From an uncultured Propionivibrio sp. (GTDB lineage: Bacteria > Pseudomonadota > Gammaproteobacteria > Burkholderiales > Rhodocyclaceae), in NCBI GenBank assembly GCA_938040985.1, contig CALHZD010000080.1, forward strand, positions 1-27,142: a stretch of DNA of 27,142 nt, written 5' to 3'. Shown one piece after another: positions 15,708 to 23,899 of the stretch; the first letter of the stretch is position 1, and every line of letters begins with the position of its first letter. The position numbers were made by a program, and so were the translations under genes. The notes under the pieces are model-generated. The model was not told the DNA's origin, made no database searches, and saw only the letters and a program-made list of their open reading frames with translations.

Positions 15708-15778
15708 GCGCCCTGCCCGGAAAGCCCCGTTTTACCTGGGCTGGCGCGCCGCTGAAGCCCACTGTTTACGGGGCTTTC
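15708..15778. repeat. Dispersed intergenic repeat, copy 3, with inverted arms
   Basis: 15708-15735, read on the minus strand, gives GTAAAACGGGGC then TTTCCGGGCAGGGCGC, matching the family core at 4630, 9342 and 27058. GAAAGCCCCGT (15720-15730) is perfectly inverted as ACGGGGCTTTC (15768-15778), so the element can fold. The gap 15599-15917 (319 bp) otherwise holds the terminator and a three-unit direct repeat; no gene is seen. Confidence 0.65.
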
Positions 15779-15871
15779 AGCGATGTGCCCAGTACACCGG
15801 CCTTTCAGACGTTTCCGGCCGGCTTCGGCAGTCAGGCTACCCGGCGCAGACCGCGCGCCAATTCATCGTTT

Positions 15872-15922
15872 GACGCATCAATGCCGAGCCGACGCATCAA
15901 TCCCCGATTCGACGCGCTCAAT
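15872..15922. repeat. Three direct GACGCATCAAT units at the cysJ 3' end
   Basis: GACGCATCAAT begins at 15872 and 15891, and a diverged GACGCGCTCAAT at 15911, so the period is 19-20 bp. The last unit includes the cysJ stop region (15918-15920). This looks like a local duplication of the gene's end. Confidence 0.6.
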
Positions 15923-17741
15923 ACACGTCACGCTGGTAGCGGCCGGCTTCGCGTAGCGTCTCCAGCCAGGCCTCGGCCGCTTCTTCATCCATGCCGCCTT
16001 CCTGACGGGCGATCTCGCGCAGCGCGGCCTCGACGCCTTTGGCCATGCGCGAGGCGTCCCCGCACACATAGACGTGCGCGCCGCGCTGGAGATAGGCCCA
16101 GACATCAGCGGCCGCTTCCAGCAGTTTATGCTGCACGTAAACTTTTTCGGCGCGGTCGCGCGACCAGGCCAGATCGGCGCGCGTAATCAGCCCGTCGCCG
16201 CGCCATTTGAGCCAGTCGACGTGGTAGAGGAAGTCCTGGGCAAATCGGGTATTGCCGAAGACGAGCCAGTTTTCGCCGCGCGCCCCGTCGGCCTCGCGCT
16301 GTTGCATGAAGGCGCGGAAAGGCGCCACGCCGACGCCGGCGCCAATCATCAGGATCGGCGTGTTGCCGTCCGCCGGCAGACGGAAGTGCGGGTTATCCTG
16401 AATGAAGATGCGCACTGCCTCGCCTTCCGCCAGGCGTTCGCCGAGAAAGCCGGAAGCGCCGCCGACATAAGCCGCCTGACCGAGGCGGTGGCGCACGACG
16501 CCGACGCATAGATGCGCCGCTTCGCCGACCTTGGCCTGCGCTGAGGCGATCGAGTACAGGCGCGGGGTCAGCGGGCGAAACAGGCGGGCCAGCGTGGGCG
16601 CGTCGAGTGGGTGCGGATAATCGCGGAACAGCGTCATCGGCGGCTTGGCGCGCAAGAATGCCGTTTGGGCCGCCTCATCCGCCGAGGCCGCCGCCAGGGC
16701 GGCCTGTAAGTCGCCATTCTGGCTGAGCTGGGCGTAATACTGGGCCAGCACGGGCGTCGATGTCGTGATGTCAAGCCGGCGGATCAGCGCTTCGGCAATG
16801 GGAATTTCCTGCCCGTCGATCTGCACGCGCTCTTCACCGCGCAATTGGTGGCAGACAAGCATATCGGCAACCAGTTGCGGCGCATTTTCGTACCAGACGC
16901 CGAGCGTATCGCCCGGTTGATAGCGCAGTCCGGAATCCCCCAGGTCGATTTCGAGGTGTTCGACATCTTTTTCGGCCGTACGCGCGGTCAGCCGCCGCCG
17001 CGTCAGGAGGCGGGCGGCGTAAGGATTGAATTTATCGTAGGCAGCCGGCATCGCCTTCGCCGCCGTGTTGTCCGCATCGGGCGCAGCCGGCCGCTTTTCC
17101 CCACTGTGCGCCGGCATCGTTTGTAGGAGATCGGCAATGTCTTTCGACCAGCTTTCCGCCGCCGCACGGTAATCCTGATCGCAATACCCGCAATCGCGCA
17201 GCCGCCGGGCGCCGAGCAAAGCCAGGCTTTCATCAAAGTCTTTGCCGGCCTGGCAGAAACGGGGAAACACACGATCGCCCAGCGCCAGCACGGCAAAATC
17301 CACGCCATCCAAGCGCGGCGGATTTTTTCCGCGCAGCAGCTTGTACAACGGCAAAGCCTCTTCCGGCGGTTCGCCATCGCCATAGGTCGAGGTGATCAGC
17401 AGCACGATGTCTTCGTCGCTGATTTGCCGGGCGTTGTAATCACCCATCGGGCTGTGATGCGCGTCCAGGCCGGAGGCCGTCAGGCGCTCGTGCAGGGCTT
17501 TTGCCACGCGCCGTGCATTGCCGGTTTGCGAGGCGGAAAGAATCTGCACGCGGCGCGGCGCAGAAATTGTTGAGGCGGCTGCCGGCTCTTTTTCCGCTGC
17601 GGCCGATGCGGAAGCAGGAACCGTCGTTACGCCGGCGGCCTTGCTTTTCGCCCAGGCATAACCGGCGACGAGCGCCAACTCGGTGGATGAAAGCGCATCC
17701 AGACGTGCCTTCAGATCAGGCGGTATAGGTAAATCGCTCAT
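15918..17741 (-). CDS. cysJ: NADPH-sulfite reductase flavoprotein alpha subunit
   Basis: Diflavin reductase passing electrons from NADPH through FAD and FMN to the sulfite reductase hemoprotein CysI. The 607-residue protein has an FMN flavodoxin domain (residues about 60-205; SASQTGNA 69-76, STYGDGEPPEE from 118). An FAD domain follows with RLYSIAS from R394, then an NADP domain (GAGVGVAPFRAFMQQR from G467, VYVCGDASRMAKGVE) and the conserved C-terminus YQRDVY. The ATG at 17741 has GAGGA 8 nt upstream; a GTG 15 bp earlier is less likely. No cysI or other sulfur-assimilation gene is adjacent, so the electron acceptor is not certain from context. Confidence 0.88.
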   Translation of the reverse strand: MSDLPIPPDLKARLDALSSTELALVAGYAWAKSKAAGVTTVPASASAAAEKEPAAASTISAPRRVQILSASQTGNARRVAKALHERLTASGLDAHHSPMGDYNARQISDEDIVLLITSTYGDGEPPEEALPLYKLLRGKNPPRLDGVDFAVLALGDRVFPRFCQAGKDFDESLALLGARRLRDCGYCDQDYRAAAESWSKDIADLLQTMPAHSGEKRPAAPDADNTAAKAMPAAYDKFNPYAARLLTRRRLTARTAEKDVEHLEIDLGDSGLRYQPGDTLGVWYENAPQLVADMLVCHQLRGEERVQIDGQEIPIAEALIRRLDITTSTPVLAQYYAQLSQNGDLQAALAAASADEAAQTAFLRAKPPMTLFRDYPHPLDAPTLARLFRPLTPRLYSIASAQAKVGEAAHLCVGVVRHRLGQAAYVGGASGFLGERLAEGEAVRIFIQDNPHFRLPADGNTPILMIGAGVGVAPFRAFMQQREADGARGENWLVFGNTRFAQDFLYHVDWLKWRGDGLITRADLAWSRDRAEKVYVQHKLLEAAADVWAYLQRGAHVYVCGDASRMAKGVEAALREIARQEGGMDEEAAEAWLETLREAGRYQRDVY

Positions 17742-17754
17742 CTTGTTTTTCCTC

Positions 17755-17791
17755 ACAGACCGTGCACATCGTACATATTACATACCGTGCA
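17755..17791. repeat. Direct repeat ACA(G/T)ACCGTGCA upstream of cysJ
   Basis: ACAGACCGTGCA (17755-17766) and ACATACCGTGCA (17780-17791) lie 25 bp apart just upstream of the cysJ start codon. The spacing of about 2.5 helical turns could suit a regulator site. Nothing identifies the binder. The rest of the 287-bp gap to lptG shows no gene. Confidence 0.5.
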
Positions 17792-18028
17792 TATCCATAA
17801 TATCGATAGACTCATCGCATTCGCCGGCCTAATTTGCCGAGCTATTCAAAATCTCCGCGGTACGAATCGCTGACGCGGCGCCATACCGTACCGTACGGCC
17901 GATTATCGAGCCTGCGCCGTCGCCCATGCAGGGCTGATACGCCCCCTCACTCCGCACCCGTACAAACCCGGTGCAGACCATTCCGGAAACATAGCGCCTG
18001 CGCGCCTAATCGAATCACAGCCCGAAAA

Positions 18029-19102
18029 TTACCGTCGCTCAACCCACCAGATCATTGCCGTCGCGGCCAGGAGGAATAACGCCGAGGGGGCCACAGCGCT
18101 CAGCGAAGGCGACCAGCTATTGATCGCGCCGAGATTGGAGAATAGTCCGTTGAGCAGGTGGAAAAAGACACCGATCATCACCCCGGCAAAGATTTTCAGG
18201 CTGACGTTGCTCAAGCGATTGTGCGTATAACCAAAAGGCAGGGCCAGCGCCACCATGACCAGCGCCGCCAGGGGATAAATCAGCTTCTTCCAGAGGGCGA
18301 TCTCGTAGCGCTGCGTTTGCTGGCCGTTTTCGGACAGATGGCGAACATAGGTTATCAGATGCATGACCGACATGCGATCCGGGGCAATCATCAGCACCGA
18401 CAGTAGATCGGGATTGAGCGCCGACTTCCAGGTCATTTCAGGCTGTTTAACCGTTTCCGAGCGGTCTTCGTACAGAGTCGTTTGCGTCACGTCGGTCAAT
18501 ATCCAGCCATCGGGCATGCGAAATTGCCCTTCCTTAGCCTCGGTAATCGATTGCAGATGCAATTTCTGGTCGAAAGTGTAAATACGGATGCCCTGCAGCC
18601 GGTTATCCGGCAAGACGGTACGCACGTTGATGAAGCTGCCTTCATCCTTGACCCACAATCCGCTGCGCAGATCCTGGCCGACGGTGCGCCCGCGTTCACG
18701 CAGCCGGAGCGACTGCGCTGCCCGTTCGCTCGGCGGCACCACGGCCTCGCCGATGACAAAAGTCAGCAGTCCAAAGAGCAGCGCCACCTGACAAAGCACG
18801 GCCAGCAGCCGCGCGGTGGACATTCCCGAAGCGCGAAATACGGTAATTTCCGAATGGCGCGCCAGTGCGGAAAGTGAATACAGCGTGCCGATCAGTACGG
18901 CAACCGGCATCAGCTCATAAATACGCCCCGGCAGACGCAGGATGACGAACATCAGTACATGGCGAAACTGGTAGCCCCCCTCGCCAACATTCCTGATTTC
19001 ACCCAGCATGTCGAAAAAACCAAACAGCGCCAGAAAACCAGCAAACACCAGCAAGATCGCCGCAGCCACCTCGCACATCAGATAGCGACGATAGACGCTC
19101 AT
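18029..19102 (-). CDS. lptG: LPS export ABC transporter permease LptG
   Basis: Inner-membrane permease that with LptF and LptB2 extracts lipopolysaccharide toward LptC/LptA. The 357-residue protein has the LptF/LptG layout: three N-terminal membrane segments, a periplasmic beta-jellyroll (about residues 125-260), and three C-terminal membrane segments ending in WWVERR. MSVYRRYLMCEV at the start and LPGRIYELMPVAVLIGTLYSLSALARHSEITVFRASGMS are typical of LptG. The ATG at 19102 overlaps the lptF stop by 4 bp (ATGA), so an upstream extension of the frame into lptF is rejected. Confidence 0.93.
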   Translation of the reverse strand: MSVYRRYLMCEVAAAILLVFAGFLALFGFFDMLGEIRNVGEGGYQFRHVLMFVILRLPGRIYELMPVAVLIGTLYSLSALARHSEITVFRASGMSTARLLAVLCQVALLFGLLTFVIGEAVVPPSERAAQSLRLRERGRTVGQDLRSGLWVKDEGSFINVRTVLPDNRLQGIRIYTFDQKLHLQSITEAKEGQFRMPDGWILTDVTQTTLYEDRSETVKQPEMTWKSALNPDLLSVLMIAPDRMSVMHLITYVRHLSENGQQTQRYEIALWKKLIYPLAALVMVALALPFGYTHNRLSNVSLKIFAGVMIGVFFHLLNGLFSNLGAINSWSPSLSAVAPSALFLLAATAMIWWVERR

Positions 19103-20181
19103 TGGAAAAATCGGGAAAAAGAAAATACGGCGATGCGCCGGAAAAAGAGCAGCGGCAACAATGCCAGCATCGTCAAATGCACGCCGAACAGCCCTGTCAG
19201 AAAAGAAATCTTGCCGCTCGCAATCCAGGACTGGCCGATCGTGATCAGATTGTTGTAGAGCAAACAGACGCACAACGCAAAGAGCAGATTCGCCGACCGG
19301 CCGGCGCGCGGATTGACAAAGGACAGCGGAATCGCCAGCAGCGCCAGGATGATGGCTGACACCGGCATGCTGATGCGCCACAGCAACTCGGCTTTCAAAG
19401 AACGATGTTCGCTTTTGATCAGATCCTGCAACATCATCTGGTTAGGTTTGATCTCTTCCATCCGGCGCGCTTCCTTGGTTTCGAGCCGGATGGCGTAGCG
19501 CCCGTACTCCAGCACACGAAATTCTGGCGAGTCGGCCATGAGTTCATAACGGCTGCCGTTTTCCAGAACGACAAAGCGATCGCCATTTTCGGCGAACTCC
19601 TGGTAGCCGGTCGCCGCCATGGTCACATCAACGCGCCCGTTCTTTGACGCGCTGACAAAGACGTTTTTGACCCGCATATCGTCCTCTGAAATCGCCTCGA
19701 CGAACACGACACGATCGCCGGACGAAGACTCCTGGAACGTGCCCGGCCGCACCTGACCGGCATCCTTGCGCGTTTCCAGCAGGCCGCGGTACTCGGCGCT
19801 TTTCGACAAAGCCCACGGCGAAACGAACAGGGACAGGGCGCCGATGACGATGATCAACGGCGCCATAAATACCAGCACGGGCCTCACCCAGGCGCCCAGA
19901 GAAACGCCGGAGGCAAACCAGACAACCATCTCCGAATCCCGGTAACTGCGAGAAAGCGAGAGCAGGATGGCAATAAAAGCGGAAATCGACAGCAGCGGCG
20001 GGATGTAATTGAGCGCCGAAAAACCGAGCAGCGCCGCCACGGCCTCAGGCAAAATCGATCCGCGCGCCGCGTCGCCGAGCAGGCGGATCATCAGCGTGGA
20101 AACGAGGATAGCGAACAGGGCCACAAAGATGCCTGCCGTCGCCTGCGTAAATTCACGCCGTATTGCGCGTTGAAAGATCAT
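19099..20181 (-). CDS. lptF: LPS export ABC transporter permease LptF
   Basis: Partner permease of LptG in the LptB2FG lipopolysaccharide extractor. A 360-residue protein starting MIFQRAIRREFTQATAGIF, with the LptF features LNYIPPLLSISAFIAILLSLSRSYRDSEMVVWFASGVS and the periplasmic domain with KSAEYRGLLETRKDAGQVRPGTF. Its C-terminal helices contain LLFALCVCLLYNNLITIGQSWI. The ATG at 20181 fits relatives; the frame continues 42 bp upstream without merit. It is divergent from pepA, as in many proteobacteria, across 186 bp. Confidence 0.94.
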   Translation of the reverse strand: MIFQRAIRREFTQATAGIFVALFAILVSTLMIRLLGDAARGSILPEAVAALLGFSALNYIPPLLSISAFIAILLSLSRSYRDSEMVVWFASGVSLGAWVRPVLVFMAPLIIVIGALSLFVSPWALSKSAEYRGLLETRKDAGQVRPGTFQESSSGDRVVFVEAISEDDMRVKNVFVSASKNGRVDVTMAATGYQEFAENGDRFVVLENGSRYELMADSPEFRVLEYGRYAIRLETKEARRMEEIKPNQMMLQDLIKSEHRSLKAELLWRISMPVSAIILALLAIPLSFVNPRAGRSANLLFALCVCLLYNNLITIGQSWIASGKISFLTGLFGVHLTMLALLPLLFFRRIAVFSFSRFFQ

Positions 20182-20184
20182 TTT

Positions 20185-20213
20185 TTGACGATACGAAAAA
20201 CGGCGCGGATAAT
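20185..20213 (+). promoter_or_regulatory. Sigma70 promoter for pepA-holC
   Basis: TTGACG (20185-20190) and GATAAT (20208-20213) are spaced by 17 bp, immediately beyond the divergent lptF start codon. The pepA leader would be about 150 nt. Confidence 0.6.
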
Positions 20214-20367
20214 CGGGCTTCAAGCAATACCGGGCGGAAACGCCGGAAAAACACTACAAACCGCCCGAAAACCCGCCGGAGATCCATCCGGAGTTCGCTC
20301 TGAAAACTTCACCCGGCATCAAGCATGGAGACAACCCTGAAAACCCGTCAGCCAAAGGAGTCAAGCG

Positions 20368-21933
20368 GTGGAATTTAGCATAAAAGGCAATAGTCCGGAC
20401 AAAGCGCAGCAGACATGCATCATCGTCGGTATTTTTGAGGCCGGCCAACTCACGCCGCCTGCAGTCGCCGTCGACCGGAAAATCGGAAAACTGATCGAGC
20501 GCATCGTCGCGCAAGGCGACTTCGCCGGCAAATCCGGCGCCAGCCTGTTGCTGCACGCGCCTGCCGGCGCCGGCAACCAGCGCGTCCTGCTGGTCGGTCT
20601 GGGCCAGGAAAAAGAATTCTGCGAACACGCCTATTACGCGGCAATCCGGCACGCATTCAAAGCCGTGCGTGAGACCGGGGCGGAAGCCGCACATCTGACT
20701 TTAAGCGCGCTGCCCGTGCGCCGGCGCAGCGCGGCCTGGAAAATCCGGCAGGCGGCTATCGCGGCGCAGGAAGCGGCCTATCGTTTCGACAGCTTCAAGA
20801 GCCAGCCGGCTGCGCCGCAGGCCGCTTTACGGCAAATCTCCTTTGCCATCGACGCGGCGAAAAATGCCGCACAAGCCGAAAAAAACCGGAAAGCGGCGCA
20901 AGCAGCGCTGGCCGAAGGCCTGGCCATCGCCGAAGGCATGGCGCTCGCCAAAAATCTGGCGAACACGCCCGGCAACGTCTGCACGCCCGCCTATCTGGCC
21001 GATGCCGCCCGGCAACTGGCTGACGAGTACGATATCGACTGCCAGATCCTGGAACGCGCCGACATGGAGCAGCTCGGCATGAACGCTCTGCTCTCGGTCA
21101 CGCGCGGCACACGGCAGCCGCCAAAATTCATCGTACTGCATTACCGTGGTCAGGCTGTGGACAACGGCGGCAGACACTCCGCCGGCAAGCGCAGCAAGCA
21201 TGGCGCTCCCGCCAGACCGCTGGTGCTGATCGGCAAAGGCATCACCTTTGACTCCGGCGGCATTTCGCTTAAACCCGGCGAAGGCATGGATGAAATGAAG
21301 TTCGATATGTGCGGTGCCGCCAGCGTACTTGGTGCGCTGAAAGTCGCTATCCTGCTGCGCCTGCCGATCGAACTGGTCGTCCTCGTGCCGACCTGTGAGA
21401 ACATGCCTGGCGGCAATGCCAGCAAACCGGGAGACATCGTCACTTCAATGTCCGGGCAGACTATCGAAATTCTCAACACCGATGCCGAAGGCCGCCTGAT
21501 CCTGTGCGATGCGCTCACCTATGCCAAGCGCTTCAAACCGGATGCGGTTATTGATGTCGCCACACTGACCGGCGCCTGTATCATCGCCCTCGGCCATGTC
21601 GCCAGCGGTTTGTTCGCTAACGATGAGACGCTGGCCGGCGAGCTGCTTGAAGCCGGTGAAACCGCGCTCGATCGCGCCTGGCAATTGCCGCTCTGGGCGG
21701 ATTACCGCGAGCAGCTCAAGAGCAATTTTGCCGACATGGCCAATATCGGTGGCCGTCCGGCGGGCAGCATCACCGCCGCCTGCTTTCTCTCGCGCTTTGC
21801 CGAAAAATTCGACTGGGCGCACCTTGATGTCGCCGGCACAGCCTGGAAATCCGGCGCAGACAAAGGCGCCACCGGCCGGCCGCTTCCCCTGCTCGCGCAC
21901 TACCTCCTCCAGCGCGCCGGGAGAAGGGATTGA
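20368..21933 (+). CDS. pepA: Cytosol (leucyl) aminopeptidase PepA, M17 family
   Basis: Two-metal leucine aminopeptidase, hexameric in the cytosol. In E. coli the protein also binds DNA. The catalytic domain is intact: GKGITFDSGGISLK with K290, D295 and K302, then MKFDMCGAASV with D313, and the M17 signature NTDAEGRL with D372, E374 and R376. These match E. coli PepA numbering with a constant offset of 20. Start is GTG at 20368, supported by AAAGGAG 7 nt upstream. The N-terminal domain is less conserved, and a Gly/Lys/Arg-rich insert lies near residues 263-280. Its stop overlaps the holC start (TTGA). Confidence 0.95.
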   Translation: MEFSIKGNSPDKAQQTCIIVGIFEAGQLTPPAVAVDRKIGKLIERIVAQGDFAGKSGASLLLHAPAGAGNQRVLLVGLGQEKEFCEHAYYAAIRHAFKAVRETGAEAAHLTLSALPVRRRSAAWKIRQAAIAAQEAAYRFDSFKSQPAAPQAALRQISFAIDAAKNAAQAEKNRKAAQAALAEGLAIAEGMALAKNLANTPGNVCTPAYLADAARQLADEYDIDCQILERADMEQLGMNALLSVTRGTRQPPKFIVLHYRGQAVDNGGRHSAGKRSKHGAPARPLVLIGKGITFDSGGISLKPGEGMDEMKFDMCGAASVLGALKVAILLRLPIELVVLVPTCENMPGGNASKPGDIVTSMSGQTIEILNTDAEGRLILCDALTYAKRFKPDAVIDVATLTGACIIALGHVASGLFANDETLAGELLEAGETALDRAWQLPLWADYREQLKSNFADMANIGGRPAGSITAACFLSRFAEKFDWAHLDVAGTAWKSGADKGATGRPLPLLAHYLLQRAGRRD

Positions 21934-22355
21934 CGCAAATTTTCTTCTACTACAACGCCGATAACCGACTGAGCGCCGCAACCGTACTGATCGGCAAGGT
22001 CGCCCGGCAAAAAAAGGCGATGCTCGTCTATGCGCCCGACCGCGAAATCGCCGACACCCTTGATCGTCAGTTATGGACGCAAATGCCGACCGGCTTTGTG
22101 CCGCATGTGCGGAGCGACTCGCCGCTGGCTGCGAAAACGCCGATCATCATCACCCATGATGCGGAAACGGCCACACAGCACGAGCGCCTGCTCAACCTCT
22201 CGGCCAAGGTTCCGCCCGGTTTTTCGCGCTTCACCAGCCTGGTCGAAATTGTCGGGCAGGATGCGCAAGAGCGCAGCGACGGTCGCGAGCGCATCAGGTT
22301 CTATAAGGATCGCGGCTACGAGATCCGGCTGATCAATCTCGCGGAGAAGCGCTGA
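21930..22355 (+). CDS. holC: DNA polymerase III chi subunit
   Basis: Clamp-loader accessory subunit that binds single-strand-binding protein and, with psi, links the polymerase to the lagging strand. The 141-residue protein has the HolC pattern IFFYYNADNRLSAATVLIGKVARQKKAMLVYAPDREIADTLDRQLW, then TPIIITHD and ERIRFYKDRGYEIRLINL. The likely start is TTG at 21930, overlapping the pepA stop (TTGA) and preceded by GGGAGAAGGG. No in-frame ATG near the beginning would keep the domain whole. The pepA-holC order is conserved, but the usual valS is not in the following sequence. Confidence 0.92.
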   Translation: MTQIFFYYNADNRLSAATVLIGKVARQKKAMLVYAPDREIADTLDRQLWTQMPTGFVPHVRSDSPLAAKTPIIITHDAETATQHERLLNLSAKVPPGFSRFTSLVEIVGQDAQERSDGRERIRFYKDRGYEIRLINLAEKR

Positions 22356-23293
22356 TGCCAGAAACGCCCCCACATACCGATGCGTCCGACGCCCCGGAAA
22401 AACGGGACATCTACGGTCTGTACGACATGTCGGACACAGCGGATGCAGCGGATATGTACGAAGCGCCGGAAGTGTTCGATGCGTTCGACCCCGGCATCTT
22501 GCCGGATGCCGTAGAGGCCGTCTCAACAGACTTCACGGACTTCACAGATTTCACGGATGCGTCAGATGCTGATGAAACGCCCGAAATTCTCAGCCGCGTC
22601 GATTCGCTGATGATGCGCCGGCGTGGTGCCGTCTCACCGCTATCGCCTGCCGAACCATCGCTGATGTCCGAGCCAGACCCGGCACCGGAAACCGTACAGG
22701 CCGTACAGGAAATCACGCCGAAAGCCGCACCGGAGGACGACCCTGCGGCATGGGCGGCCCCGCCGGATGCTGGGCTACTTGAACAGTCCTTCCTGCCAGC
22801 GCTGACAGAAGACGCTTCATCTATCTCCGCTCCACCGGAACAACCACTGACGGAAGATGACGACCTGCCCATTTTGACCGATGTGATTTTGATCGACGCC
22901 GCGCCGGCCGACACCACGCAGCCATCACCGCCCGACCATCAACAAGAAGAAGCCTTTGGCGAAGCGGCTGAAGAAGTCCCCACTGTCCGCACGATCGATA
23001 TCGCCGCGGATAGCCCCGGGGACATTGAAGAGGCGTATCCGTCATCATCTATCGGCGAAACACTAGCGGATGAAGCGGCTGCCGACCTGGCCGGCGACAT
23101 CGCCCGCCTATGCCGCGAACGGCTCGCCAGCGAGCTTCCCGCCCTGCTTGAAACCCTGCTCAATGCGGCGGAAAAAGAATTGCGTGCCGGCATCGCCGCC
23201 ATCGTGGATGATGCCCTGCGAGAAGCGATGACCCGGCACCAATACCCAACCCTGACGCCTCACGCCCCGGAAGACGGCGACGAGGCGGCGTAA
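22355..23293 (+). CDS. Very acidic, low-complexity protein with C-terminal helical region, unrecognised
   Basis: A 312-residue protein I do not recognise. About the first 235 residues are Asp/Glu/Pro/Ala-rich and probably disordered, with the tandem FTDFTDFTD encoded by near-identical 9-bp units around 22530-22560. Residues about 240-300 are helix-prone and amphipathic (DLAGDIARLCRERLASELPALLETLLNAAEKELRAG). This layout resembles polar organising proteins such as PopZ (acidic disordered N-part, short C-terminal oligomerising helices), but no sequence relation is shown. The ATG shares one base with the holC stop and has GGAGA 8 nt upstream, so it is co-translated. No signal peptide. Confidence 0.75.
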   Translation: MPETPPHTDASDAPEKRDIYGLYDMSDTADAADMYEAPEVFDAFDPGILPDAVEAVSTDFTDFTDFTDASDADETPEILSRVDSLMMRRRGAVSPLSPAEPSLMSEPDPAPETVQAVQEITPKAAPEDDPAAWAAPPDAGLLEQSFLPALTEDASSISAPPEQPLTEDDDLPILTDVILIDAAPADTTQPSPPDHQQEEAFGEAAEEVPTVRTIDIAADSPGDIEEAYPSSSIGETLADEAAADLAGDIARLCRERLASELPALLETLLNAAEKELRAGIAAIVDDALREAMTRHQYPTLTPHAPEDGDEAA

Positions 23294-23315
23294 TCAAACC
23301 TCTTTGTCGGCCTAC

Positions 23316-23336
23316 CGGCGGAGGAACCGCCGTTTA
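23316..23336 (+). terminator. Candidate terminator after the acidic ORF
   Basis: CGGCGG pairs with CCGCCG around AGGAA, followed by TTTA. It is a short stem with a short T tract in the 129-bp gap before the FecR-domain gene. Confidence 0.4.
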
Positions 23337-23422
23337 TCGGGCGATCGCAGCCAAGCGGTTGAAGTTTGCCGCTTTCGCCCATAAAATCAGCGCCAGTTTC
23401 ATTGTCTCCGAAGGAATGCACA

Positions 23423-23896
23423 ATGCGTACTCCATTGAAATTACCTACCCTGCTGACCGCATTTGTACTGGGCATGACGAGCGCAACATTTGCATGGGGC
23501 GCGGAAACCGAGGATCAAGAAATACCGATCGGCTATGTCAAAAATACCGAAGGCGAAGCCTTTGTCACCCACCTCGGACACGCACAGAAGGCGGAAACCG
23601 GCCTGCCCGTACATATCGGCAGCGTGCTGCGCACCGGCCGCCAGGGCAGCATGGGCGTCACCTTCAAGGACAGCACCGTGATGTCCTTCGGACCTGACAC
23701 CGAACTGACGGTCGACGAATACCTCTACGCGCCGGCGCAAGGCAAGCTGAAGCTGGATAGCCGACTCAGCCGGGGCACTATGAACTACGTTTCCGGCGTC
23801 ATTTCGCGTCTGCGTCCCGAAGCCGTCACCATCAAGACACCGGCCGGGACGATCGGCACGCGCGGTACGCAGTTCGTCGTCAAAGTCGAGGAGTAA
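23423..23896 (+). CDS. FecR-domain periplasmic protein
   Basis: A 157-residue exported protein with a signal peptide (MRTPLKLPTLLTAFVLGMTSATFA, cleavage near residue 24-27). A single FecR domain follows: GEAFVTHLGHAQKAETGLPVHIGSVLRTGRQGSMGVTFKDSTVMSFGPDTELTVDEY, ending in the hallmark VTIKTPAGTIGTRGTQFVV. It is a stand-alone FecR domain, not the TonB-linked anti-sigma factor, since it has no N-terminal cytoplasmic domain and no fecI neighbour. AAGGA precedes the ATG. The OmpA-like lipoprotein starts 3 bp after its stop, and a CHASE2 cyclase follows. Such triples recur in proteobacteria and suggest an envelope-sensing unit. Confidence 0.85.
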   Translation: MRTPLKLPTLLTAFVLGMTSATFAWGAETEDQEIPIGYVKNTEGEAFVTHLGHAQKAETGLPVHIGSVLRTGRQGSMGVTFKDSTVMSFGPDTELTVDEYLYAPAQGKLKLDSRLSRGTMNYVSGVISRLRPEAVTIKTPAGTIGTRGTQFVVKVEE

Positions 23897-23899
23897 GCC

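Noticed and set aside
15872..15922. Three GACGCATCAAT units considered as a CRISPR array
   Set aside because: Units are 11-12 bp with 8-bp gaps and the last overlaps a coding sequence; no cas genes; a simple tandem duplication fits.
19103..19381. Upstream in-frame extension of lptG into lptF
   Set aside because: The ATG at 19102 overlapping the lptF stop gives the normal LptG N-terminus; the extension is translated lptF DNA in the wrong frame.
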